Shown here piece by piece: positions 1-5,891 of a DNA stretch of 6,523 bases; within the stretch, counting starts at the first letter, position 1, and each line of letters starts with the position of its first letter. The position numbers and the translations under genes were made by a program. The DNA comes from Spirochaetales bacterium (GTDB lineage Bacteria > Spirochaetota > Spirochaetia > DSM-27196 > PWMO01), in the NCBI GenBank assembly GCA_007123465.1, contig SKLB01000203.1, forward strand, positions 1 to 6,523, written 5' to 3'. A model generated the notes under the pieces. The model did no database searches. It was not told the DNA's origin and was given only the letters and a program-made list of their open reading frames with translations.

Positions 1-570
1 GACGGCGAGCGGCAGAAGGTGCTGATCGCACGCGCGCTGGCGCAGAACCCGGTTGTCCTTGTTCTTGACGAGCCAACAGCGTATCTTGACGTTACCGGCC
101 GCGCTGAGACCATGCACACATTGCGCCGGCTGAGCCTGCACGGTCAACACGCGGTTGTGGTGTCAACGCACGATATCGAGTTGGCTCTGCGCACTGCAGA
201 TAAGCTGTGGCTGATCGGCAGCGACGGCAGCCTGCGCGTCGGGACACCCGAGGATCTGGTGCTCAGCGGCGAGTTCGGCGCCGTCTTTGGAACCGGTCGC
301 GTGAGCTTTGACGCGCAGAGCGGCAGTTTCACGGTCAACAGCGCTGCAGCTCGTCGGGCCACGTTGATCGGTAGCGGACTGGCTCGCGAATGGACCGCGC
401 GGGCGCTTCAGCGGCTCGGTTGTGCGGTGGTGGAGAGTGATCTGCAGCCGGATGTACGCGTGGAGCTTCACGACACACGGCGCGCGGTCGGCATCCTGAC
501 TTCTGGTGACAGCGTCTGCCGCTTCGGCTCAATAGCCGAGCTGGCCGCAGCGCTGAAACAGGAGCGGTAG
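1..570 (+). CDS. ABC transporter ATP-binding protein, iron-siderophore/cobalamin/haem uptake type (5'-truncated)
   Basis: The reading frame is open from base 1, so the N-terminal half (Walker A, Q-loop) lies outside the window; 189 residues are visible. They begin with an ABC signature variant (DGERQK, residues 1-6). The Walker B motif VVLVLDEPTAYLD follows at about residues 18-30, with the catalytic Glu in LDEPT, and the H-loop VVSTHD at about 55-60. This signature and the ALAQNP/DEPTA context fit the FecE/BtuD family, which powers periplasmic-binding-protein-dependent import of ferric siderophores, haem or vitamin B12. After the nucleotide-binding domain there is a C-terminal extension of roughly 85-90 residues, longer than in a minimal BtuD, with an apparent small alpha/beta fold. 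The gene ends 11 nt before a cob(I)alamin adenosyltransferase, which makes a corrinoid the favoured substrate, but that is inference from context only. A start codon inside the window (GTG at 19) would remove the signature motif and is not the real start. Confidence 0.9.
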   Translation, partial: DGERQKVLIARALAQNPVVLVLDEPTAYLDVTGRAETMHTLRRLSLHGQHAVVVSTHDIELALRTADKLWLIGSDGSLRVGTPEDLVLSGEFGAVFGTGRVSFDAQSGSFTVNSAAARRATLIGSGLAREWTARALQRLGCAVVESDLQPDVRVELHDTRRAVGILTSGDSVCRFGSIAELAAALKQER

Positions 571-581
571 AAGGGGTAACC

Positions 582-1139
582 ATGGGTGAAGAGACGCCTT
601 TTGAATGGGTAACCACGCGCGGTGGAGACCGCGGTGAATCGGGCTACTATTCCGGTGAGTGGCGGCGCAAGGATGATCTGATATTTGCGGCAGTTGGCGA
701 TATCGACGAGGCCAACAGTTTCACCGGCGCTGCTCGCGCGGCGCTGCGCGCTGAGCTCGGCGATGAGTTCGGCCTGACCGTCATGCAGCGTACTCTGCTG
801 CGCGTTGGCGCGATGGTGGCAACGTCCCCGGATCACGAGCTGTACGCCACTCTAGAGCAGGTTACCGATAGCGACGTTGAAGCACTCGAGGGCGTCGAGC
901 AGAAGCTGCTGCAGAATACGCGTATCGATCCGGTCTTTGTGGTTCCCGGCGAGACAGCACTCTCTGCAGCCGTAGACGTGGCGCGCAGCGTTTGCCGCCG
1001 CAGCGAGCGCCGGTTGGTCAGCGTTATCCGCGAGCGCGGCCGCCACGATCTGCACGCCTGCCAGAACTACCTGAACCGCCTGTCCGACTATCTGTTTATT
1101 CTGGCGCGCCACGTCGAGCAGCGGGGCAAGCGCCGCTGA
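582..1139 (+). CDS. pduO: PduO-type cob(I)alamin adenosyltransferase
   Basis: This 185-residue protein is predicted to transfer the adenosyl group of ATP to cob(I)alamin, giving adenosylcobalamin in the cytoplasm. Family hallmarks are all present. The N-terminal ATP-binding loop is TTRGGDRGESGYYSGE (residues 11-26), followed by KDD at 30-32 and GDIDEANSF at 39-47 (the family's G-x-x-DE-N-S element). The C-terminal signature is VCRRSER (137-143) and then YLNRLSDYLFILAR (163-176). Length matches single-domain PduO/MMAB enzymes. PGE at 122-124 replaces the more usual PGG. The ATG is preceded by AAGGGG with a 5-nt spacer, a good ribosome binding site. The gene sits 11 nt after an ABC importer ATPase and 2 nt before pabB, consistent with corrinoid salvage in one operon. 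Family assignment is firm; physiological substrate range (cobalamin or cobinamide) is not visible. Confidence 0.95.
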   Translation: MGEETPFEWVTTRGGDRGESGYYSGEWRRKDDLIFAAVGDIDEANSFTGAARAALRAELGDEFGLTVMQRTLLRVGAMVATSPDHELYATLEQVTDSDVEALEGVEQKLLQNTRIDPVFVVPGETALSAAVDVARSVCRRSERRLVSVIRERGRHDLHACQNYLNRLSDYLFILARHVEQRGKRR

Positions 1140-1141
1140 CG

Positions 1142-2155
1142 ATGCACGATTTTGGCGCCAACCCGGCAGCGATGCGAGCCTGCCGGGTGATGAACGATCT
1201 CGGCGCCGCCGCCCAACCGTTTGTGTTTGTGCTCGACTACGCGCTTCATGAACCACTGGTTGTGCCGCTGCAGCAGGTTGACGCTACGCAGCTGAAATAC
1301 TGGATCCGCGGCGCCGGTAATGATCTGCAGCGACCGCCGGCGGAGCGTGATCCGCCGCGCATCTCGGTTCTCAGTGCTCCGAGTCGCGCGCGCTATCAAC
1401 AGGCGTTTGACACAGTGCAGCAGCACCTGCGGCGCGGGAACTCCTACCTGGTCAACCTGACACTACCGACCCGGATTGCAATCAGCGGTTCGCTGGTCGA
1501 CCTCTTTTATCATAGCGAGGCAAAATACCGTGTCTGGCTGCGTGACCGGTTTGTGGCGTTCTCACCCGAGCCGTTTGTAACCATCGCCGATGGCGTGATC
1601 CGGTCTTGTCCGATGAAGGGCACACGCAGCGGGGAAGGACAGCGACAGACCGATGCGCTGCTGGCCGATCCCAAGGAGTACGCGGAGCACGTTACGATCG
1701 TTGACCTGATCCGAAACGATATCGGACGCGTGGCGCGCAGGGTCAGCGTGGAGCGCTTCCGCTACGTAGAGACACTCAAGACAGACCGTGGTAGCCTGTT
1801 GCAGATGAGCTCGGAGATTGTCGGCAGGCTCGCGCCGGACTGGCCGGGTCGGATCGGCGATATCCTGCTGGCGATGCTGCCGCCGGGATCGGTGACCGGA
1901 GCCCCCAAGCAGATGACCTGCCACATCATCGCAGAGGCCGAGGGCTACCAGCGCGGCTTCTACACCGGGGTGACCGGCCTGTTTGACGGACAGCGGCTCG
2001 ATTCCGGTGTGCTGATCCGCTTTGTCGAGCAGACCGCTGACGGTTACCTCTTCAAGAGCGGCGGCGGCATCACTATCGACAGCCGGGTTGATCTGGAGTA
2101 TCAGGAGTTGCTGGACAAGATCTATGTGCCGTTGTATCGAGACTATTCGCATTGA
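1142..2155 (+). CDS. pabB: Aminodeoxychorismate synthase component I (short form)
   Basis: This chorismate-binding enzyme of 337 residues is predicted to convert chorismate plus ammonia to 4-amino-4-deoxychorismate, the first step of p-aminobenzoate and folate synthesis. The key discriminator is PMKGTR at residues 157-162: a Lys (K159) at the position where anthranilate synthases carry Ala (PIAGTR), as expected for the Lys nucleophile of PabB. Other motifs are IVDLIRNDIGRV (186-197), PPGSVTGAPK (247-256) and FYTGVTGLFDG (273-283), with SGGGIT at 306-311. It is about 100 residues shorter than E. coli PabB, lacking most of the N-terminal tryptophan-binding region, and resembles the short Haemophilus HI1170 type. 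The chosen ATG lies 2 nt after the pduO stop with only a weak GGGG upstream, so translation is probably coupled. Met11 and Met17 are alternative starts. No glutamine amidotransferase (PabA) is in the window. The next gene, overlapping by 32 nt, is the matching lyase. Confidence 0.93.
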   Translation: MHDFGANPAAMRACRVMNDLGAAAQPFVFVLDYALHEPLVVPLQQVDATQLKYWIRGAGNDLQRPPAERDPPRISVLSAPSRARYQQAFDTVQQHLRRGNSYLVNLTLPTRIAISGSLVDLFYHSEAKYRVWLRDRFVAFSPEPFVTIADGVIRSCPMKGTRSGEGQRQTDALLADPKEYAEHVTIVDLIRNDIGRVARRVSVERFRYVETLKTDRGSLLQMSSEIVGRLAPDWPGRIGDILLAMLPPGSVTGAPKQMTCHIIAEAEGYQRGFYTGVTGLFDGQRLDSGVLIRFVEQTADGYLFKSGGGITIDSRVDLEYQELLDKIYVPLYRDYSH

Positions 2156-2726
2156 AGACGGCCGCCCACATCAGCTGGCCTACCACCAGCGGCGGCTGGA
2201 TGCAACGCGTCGCGAACTTTTCCCCGGCGCCGGTCCGCTGCAGTTGAGCGAGGTTCTGCCGGCTGCTCTGCCGCAGACAGGTCTGCACAAGCTGCGGCTG
2301 ACCTACGCCGAGAGGCTGATACGGGTGGAAGTCGAGCCGTATCAGCGCCGGGCGGTAGCCTCGCTGAAGTGCGTTGTTGCCGATGACATCGATTACCGCT
2401 TCAAATGGGCTGATCGGAGCGCGCTGCAGCGCCTGCTGGATCAGCGCGGTGACGCCGATGAGATCATCATTGTACGTCGCGGGTTGGTAACCGACAGCTC
2501 CTACAGCAACCTTGTCTTTTATGACGGTGTTGACCGGCTGACACCGGCTGAACCACTGCTGTCCGGTACCATGCGCCAGCGGCTGCTGCAGCAGCGCGCC
2601 ATAACGGCTGCGCCGCTGTCGGTTGAAAAGCTACAGCGCTTCTCGTGCGTCTCGCTGATAAATGCCATGAATCCGCTGGGAGAAGTGGTGGTGCCCATCG
2701 AAGCCGTACAGATGCCGGACGGCTGA
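2124..2726 (+). CDS. pabC: 4-amino-4-deoxychorismate lyase, short class IV aminotransferase-fold protein
   Basis: This 200-residue protein is predicted to be a pyridoxal-phosphate enzyme of the branched-chain aminotransferase fold that splits aminodeoxychorismate into p-aminobenzoate and pyruvate. The N-terminus IETIRIEDG (residues 5-13) and LAYHQRRL (18-25) match the short HI1169-type PabC family. The PLP lysine is most likely K94 in DYRFKWADRS. The cofactor-phosphate region DEIIIVRRGLVTDSSYSNLVF (112-132) replaces the usual DE..x..G.xTE...SN.F. The protein is about 70 residues shorter than E. coli PabC but complete for the short family. The ATG at 2124 is inside pabB in another frame. It is chosen because the conserved ETIRIEDG strand begins four residues later and no downstream start keeps it. 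No good ribosome site is seen, so translational coupling to pabB is likely. Together with pabB it makes a pABA module; only PabA would be needed in addition. Confidence 0.88.
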   Translation: MCRCIETIRIEDGRPHQLAYHQRRLDATRRELFPGAGPLQLSEVLPAALPQTGLHKLRLTYAERLIRVEVEPYQRRAVASLKCVVADDIDYRFKWADRSALQRLLDQRGDADEIIIVRRGLVTDSSYSNLVFYDGVDRLTPAEPLLSGTMRQRLLQQRAITAAPLSVEKLQRFSCVSLINAMNPLGEVVVPIEAVQMPDG

Positions 2727-2738
2727 TCCACAGCCGGC

Positions 2739-2760
2739 GTGCCGCTGAATTGAGCGGCAC
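2739..2760. terminator. Perfect 8-bp hairpin between convergent genes, possible bidirectional terminator
   Basis: An exact inverted repeat (gtgccgct, loop gaattg, agcggcac) starts 12 nt after the pabC stop and ends 13 nt before the stop of the oppositely oriented FGE gene. Placement in the convergent gap suits a terminator serving both strands or an mRNA 3'-end stabilising stem. Neither strand has a run of T after the stem (only aaa on the + side), so it is not a textbook intrinsic terminator. Confidence 0.45.
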
Positions 2761-2773
2761 AAAGCTATTCTGG

Positions 2774-3628
2774 CTATTGCGCGCAGCGAAACCCCATGTT
2801 GCCGGTGGCGCTGTCGGGGGTATTTGAAGAGCGCGCCGCAACGCGGTAGCGGTTACAGTAGGAGTGGTGGCACAGGTACGAGCCTCCGCGCATCACGCGG
2901 GCGCTGCCGCTGTGAGGGCCACGCGGGTCCACACGTGGGCCATCGGCGTGAAACGACGGGCTCCACCAGTCGGCACACCACTCCCAGACGTTGCCGGCCA
3001 TGTTGAACAGACCAAACCCGTTTGGCGCGTATTGGCGCACCGGACAGGTTCCGATCCAGCCGTCCTCAGCGCTGTTGTAGGTTGGGAAGTTCCCCTGCCA
3101 GATGTTGCAGAAATGCTCGCCGCCGGGGGTAAGCTCATCTCCCCACACGTAGCGCTTCTGCACCAGCCCGCCACGGGCGGCGTACTCCCATTCTGCCTCG
3201 GTGGGCAGCCGCGTGCCGGACCAGCGGCAGAAGGCCTGAGCATCGTTCCACGAGATGTGAACCGCCGGATGGTCCATGCGGTCGCGTATCGAGGAGCCCT
3301 TGCCTTCGGGGCGGTGCCAGCAGGCGCCTTCCACCGCACGCCACCACGGCAGCCCGGGTACCTCACGTACGTGCCCGCGCTTGTGAGCCAGTTTGCTCAC
3401 AAACAGATGAAACACGAAGCACCAGCCGATGCGCTCGCCCTCGGTCACGTAGCCGCTGTCGTTGACAAACTCGCCGAACCGGCGGTTACTGACGGCGTAG
3501 CGGCTGATCTCGAACGCGGACAACCGGACTTCGCGCACCGGCCCCTCGCCGTCGGCGGGGAACCCTTCGGAGTCGTCTGTTCCCATCAGGAACGTCCCGC
3601 CGTCGAGCGCCACCAGGTGGTTATCCAC
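2774..3628 (-). CDS. Formylglycine-generating enzyme (SUMF1/FGE family, copper-dependent type)
   Basis: This 284-residue protein is very like human SUMF1 and actinobacterial FGE, which oxidise a cysteine in a CxPxR motif of sulfatases to C-alpha-formylglycine using O2 and copper. Order of motifs: GGTFLMGTDD (10-19), EGPVREVRL (28-36), HPAVHISWNDAQAFCRWSG (120-138), RLPTEAEWEYAARGG (140-154), CNIWQGNFP (174-182), NGFGLFNMAGNVWEWCADWW (203-222), RGGSYLCHHSYCNRYRVAARS (247-267), NTPDSATGNMGFRCA (269-283). C253 and C258 match the two redox/copper cysteines (human C336 and C341), which most FGE-like relatives (EgtB, haemagglutinin-type) lack, so real FGE activity is likely. C70 (IGWCFVF) is at a position often Ser and is an extra cysteine. 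There is no signal peptide, so it is cytoplasmic. The GTG start overlaps the phosphoesterase stop by 8 nt, has GAGG upstream, and places the GG-F-MG strand at the usual distance. No sulfatase is in the window. Confidence 0.94.
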   Translation of the reverse strand: MDNHLVALDGGTFLMGTDDSEGFPADGEGPVREVRLSAFEISRYAVSNRRFGEFVNDSGYVTEGERIGWCFVFHLFVSKLAHKRGHVREVPGLPWWRAVEGACWHRPEGKGSSIRDRMDHPAVHISWNDAQAFCRWSGTRLPTEAEWEYAARGGLVQKRYVWGDELTPGGEHFCNIWQGNFPTYNSAEDGWIGTCPVRQYAPNGFGLFNMAGNVWEWCADWWSPSFHADGPRVDPRGPHSGSARVMRGGSYLCHHSYCNRYRVAARSSNTPDSATGNMGFRCAQ

Positions 3629-4202
3629 GGTGTGCCTCGCCGGGCTGAACGGCTGGAGCGGGCAGCGGTTCAGGGCGGCTGCCGCAGCGGTTACCGTTGC
3701 CGATCTTCCGGCCCTCGGCCAGATGCAGATCGGTGTCGTAGATAACGTAGCTGACCGGGATCTCCTTGTTGCCTGCCGGGGTGTAGCCCATCACCGCACC
3801 GGGGTTGATTACCCAGCAGTTTGCACTGCGTTCGAGTGCGTACTGATGATTGTGGCCGTAACAGACTACATCGGCCTTTGAGGTGTCGATGGAAGCCGCC
3901 ACCGTATCGTAGTGTGTAGCCACAAACGAGCGCCCGCCCAGTCTGCTGCTGAACAGTTCACCGTGAAGCTGAACGTTGTCGAACTTTGACGCTACCTCGG
4001 TGATGCGGTAGAGATCGCCGTCGTTGTTGCCGAAGACGATGTGGATTGGCCGGCGGCCAAACCCGTCTACCAGTCGGGCAACCATGAACGGGGCGCACAG
4101 GTCACCGCAGCAGACCATCGCATCGGCATCGTCCAGGACAGCGAGCACCGAGCGCAGGTTCCAGACGTTATCGTGAATATCCGAGATTATCGCGATTTTC
4201 AC
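3621..4202 (-). CDS. YfcE/MJ0936-like metallophosphoesterase
   Basis: This calcineurin-like phosphoesterase of 193 residues probably hydrolyses phosphodiesters or phosphomonoesters with a two-metal centre in the cytoplasm. Metal ligands are in order: SDIHDN (D8, H10), CGDL (D34), GNNDGD (N59 or N60), ATHYD (H97) and YGHNHQ (H117, H119). NPGAV follows at 133-137, as in YfcE relatives. The catalytic core ends near residue 163. The last 30 residues are rich in Pro, Gly, Arg and Ala (PEPLPAPAVQPGEAHRG at the end), look disordered and have no family counterpart that I recall. The start is GTG, supported by a perfect AGGAGG 6 nt upstream and by the MKIAIISD start typical of the family. The stop overlaps the FGE start by 8 nt, so the two are co-translated. 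The physiological substrate is unknown; no functional link to FGE is established. Confidence 0.9.
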   Translation of the reverse strand: MKIAIISDIHDNVWNLRSVLAVLDDADAMVCCGDLCAPFMVARLVDGFGRRPIHIVFGNNDGDLYRITEVASKFDNVQLHGELFSSRLGGRSFVATHYDTVAASIDTSKADVVCYGHNHQYALERSANCWVINPGAVMGYTPAGNKEIPVSYVIYDTDLHLAEGRKIGNGNRCGSRPEPLPAPAVQPGEAHRG

Positions 4203-4208
4203 CGGATG

Positions 4209-4214
4209 CCTCCT
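4209..4214 (-). promoter_or_regulatory. Strong Shine-Dalgarno (AGGAGG) that fixes the GTG start of the metallophosphoesterase
   Basis: On the minus strand AGGAGG lies 6 nt before the GTG at 4202, the ideal distance. It overlaps the 8-bp palindrome CCTCGAGG (4212-4219). A second purine-rich AGGAGGAG lies further upstream at 4231-4238 with no start codon at a suitable distance after it. Confidence 0.75.
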
Positions 4215-4243
4215 CGAGGGACTGTGTTTGCTCCTCCTGTTAC

Positions 4244-4273
4244 ACTATAACAACGCGCGCGCCGGGAGTGCAA
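4244..4273 (-). promoter_or_regulatory. Possible sigma70-like promoter for the phosphoesterase-FGE pair
   Basis: On the minus strand TATAGT (4249-4244) matches five of six -10 consensus bases. It is preceded at 18 nt by TTGCAC (4273-4268), a weak -35 matching only TTG. It lies in the 94-nt gap after the FAD oxidoreductase stop and would give a leader of roughly 35 nt carrying the AGGAGG site. The downstream pair could instead be read through from the oxidoreductase gene, since no terminator is evident in the gap. Confidence 0.4.
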
Positions 4274-4296
4274 CGTCGATTGCGGTTACCGTCCAA

Positions 4297-5847
4297 TCAC
4301 CGATTACTACCAAAATGACGCATCAGGTCGCCTTCGTAGAACATTGCGTCGTGGTTGAGAATGCCGCTCGGATCAAAAAGGTCTTTGATCTCGCGCATGG
4401 TTTCGTAGAGCGAGTCGCCCCATTCGCGGCGCAGATAGGGTGCTCTCAGCCTGCCCATGCCGTGTTCTGCAGTAATTGTGCCGCCCAAAGAGAGCACCAG
4501 CTGGTAGGTCTCATCGGCTACGGCGCGAACGACGTCTGCCAGTGCCGGATCGTGTGTGTCAAACAGCGGTCGCAAGTGAAGGTTGCCGTCGGCAGCATGA
4601 CCGTAGATCGGCAGCGGAATAGCACGATTGGAGAAGATTGGAGTCAACGCCTCCAAAAACGGTGCCAGGCTATCAACCGGGATACCGATGTCGTTGACTA
4701 CCGAGAGCGCACTGCGGCCATCTGAGCGGTTGCGCAGCTGCAGCATCATTCTCTTACGCACTTTCCAGAACGCTGCCTGTTGCTGCGCGTCGCTGATGGC
4801 AATCGCGGTACGCGCGCAAGTGTTACCGTAGAGCCGGTCTGCGGCGTTGTGCGCGGTCTCGGCGGCGGCTCCGGGGCTGTCTCCGCTGTACTCTACAACC
4901 AGCATTGAGCCGGCCGAGTCTGCAAACGTGATGCCCTGGTCCGCCAGCAATTGCACACAGAAGCGGTTGAGTATTTCGCATGCAGCCGGATCGCTGCGAC
5001 GGACCTCACTGACGGCATCACAGGCTTCAGCCTCGCTGTCGAACGAGAGCACCAGCAGGCTCTGCTCGGCCGGTGCGGTCGGGCAGCGAAGTCGTACGGC
5101 TTCAATGATACCGAGGGTTCCTACACTGCCGGCAAACAGCGCGGTCAGGTTCGGACCGGGGGCTGCCAGCAGCGCGGGCAGGTTGTAGCCGCTGGCGGTC
5201 TTGCGCTGTTGGACCGCGCGAAGACGCTCCACCGCGTCACGGTCAGCGGAGAGGCCACCGGCTATCGTGCTGAGCCCTGTGCGAATCCTGGTTGGAATCA
5301 TCTGTGTATCGGCCGTATCGATCCGCGTTCCGTCGGCCAGAAGCACCACCAGAGAGTGAAGATAGCGGTCGATGGCACCGTGGCGCAGCGCGTGCGCTCC
5401 ACTGGCTCGCGTGGCAACGTTTGCCCCGATGTAGGAGAGCGGCCCGCTGGAGGGATCGGACGGCAGGTGGAACCCGCGCTGGTTAAGCATGCCCTGCAGC
5501 CGGTCGTGGCGCAGGCCGGCGGGAACGGATGCCAATAGCTCATCACCGCAATCCTGCAGCCGGATATCAGCGGCGTCGGAGGGTTGCGCAATCGGCAGCA
5601 GCACCACCCCTTCACCGATCGCAGAGCCGCCGGTGTTGCTGGCTCCCGCACGTGCGGTAACCGGGATCCGTTCCTGGTTGCAGAATTGCAGCAGGCGGGA
5701 GACATCATCGGCATCGGCCGGCTCTACCACTGCAGCGGGTACAATAGTATAGATACTCATGTCGGTTGAGTGCTTGCGGCGGGTGCGCTCATCGGTGTGA
5801 CAGGCACCCTGCAGATGGTCGGCGCAAAACCTTTCAAGCGAGATCAT
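4297..5847 (-). CDS. FAD-binding oxidoreductase, GlcD/D-lactate dehydrogenase-like 2-hydroxyacid dehydrogenase
   Basis: This 516-residue flavoprotein of the PCMH/VAO superfamily is predicted to oxidise a D-2-hydroxyacid such as lactate, glycolate or 2-hydroxyglutarate. The FAD-binding domain spans about residues 20-255: an entry element STDMSIYTIVPAAVVEP (27-43), the FAD loop PVTARAGASNTGGSAIGEGV (62-81), GPLSYIGANVATRASGAHA (135-153), RKTASGYNL (215-223) and AGSVGTLGIIEA (239-250). The C-terminal FAD-oxidase domain carries YGHAADGNLHL (415-425), with metal-ligand histidines H417 and H424, EHGMG (461-465) and FDPSGILN (491-498). Ala419 replaces the usual Gly of GHxGDGN. There is no fused iron-sulfur domain and no GlcE/GlcF partner nearby. 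The ATG at 5847 is preferred to Met30 because residues 18-30 match the conserved family entry segment; it has no Shine-Dalgarno and may be leaderless. The exact substrate cannot be told. Confidence 0.9.
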   Translation of the reverse strand: MISLERFCADHLQGACHTDERTRRKHSTDMSIYTIVPAAVVEPADADDVSRLLQFCNQERIPVTARAGASNTGGSAIGEGVVLLPIAQPSDAADIRLQDCGDELLASVPAGLRHDRLQGMLNQRGFHLPSDPSSGPLSYIGANVATRASGAHALRHGAIDRYLHSLVVLLADGTRIDTADTQMIPTRIRTGLSTIAGGLSADRDAVERLRAVQQRKTASGYNLPALLAAPGPNLTALFAGSVGTLGIIEAVRLRCPTAPAEQSLLVLSFDSEAEACDAVSEVRRSDPAACEILNRFCVQLLADQGITFADSAGSMLVVEYSGDSPGAAAETAHNAADRLYGNTCARTAIAISDAQQQAAFWKVRKRMMLQLRNRSDGRSALSVVNDIGIPVDSLAPFLEALTPIFSNRAIPLPIYGHAADGNLHLRPLFDTHDPALADVVRAVADETYQLVLSLGGTITAEHGMGRLRAPYLRREWGDSLYETMREIKDLFDPSGILNHDAMFYEGDLMRHFGSNR

Positions 5848-5853
5848 GTACTA

Positions 5854-5882
5854 TAGGTAGCGCATTGTCCACCGCGAGTCAA
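5854..5882 (-). promoter_or_regulatory. Candidate promoter of the FAD oxidoreductase, probably giving a leaderless mRNA
   Basis: On the minus strand TTGACT (5882-5877, five of six -35 bases) is followed by a 17-nt spacer and TACCTA (5859-5854), a poor -10 that lacks the final T. Only 6 nt (tagtac) separate that box from the ATG at 5847, so initiation would fall at or next to the start codon. An overlapping TATAGT (5855-5850) is a better -10 but would sit 21 nt from the -35 and start transcription within the gene. No ribosome binding site precedes the ATG. Confidence 0.4.
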
Positions 5883-5891
5883 CGCGAAGTG

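Noticed and set aside
2022..2123. A longer pabC starting upstream at 2022
   Set aside because: The extra 34 residues are Ser/Arg-rich read-through of pabB DNA in another frame, and the family normally starts a few residues before ETIRI.
1562..2152. A 196-codon minus-strand frame opposite pabB
   Set aside because: PabB motifs cover the same bases on the + strand; the antisense translation resembles no family.
2100..2160. A frameshifted PabB-PabC fusion
   Set aside because: PabB ends naturally after the last conserved helix and PabC begins with a normal family N-terminus; overlapping genes explain the region without invoking an error.
2864..3745. A 293-codon open frame on the + strand opposite the FGE gene
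   Set aside because: It is antisense to a strongly conserved protein, its translation has no recognisable motif and is rich in Ala/Arg/Pro, as expected for a shadow frame in GC-rich DNA.
4951..5538. A 195-codon open frame on the + strand inside the FAD oxidoreductase
   Set aside because: It is a shadow of a gene with continuous family motifs on the minus strand; no domain or ribosome site supports it.
5671..5847. Start of the FAD oxidoreductase at Met30 (5760) instead of 5847
   Set aside because: Residues 18-30 (TDERTRRKHSTDM) match the conserved entry segment of the family, and no ribosome site precedes Met30 either.
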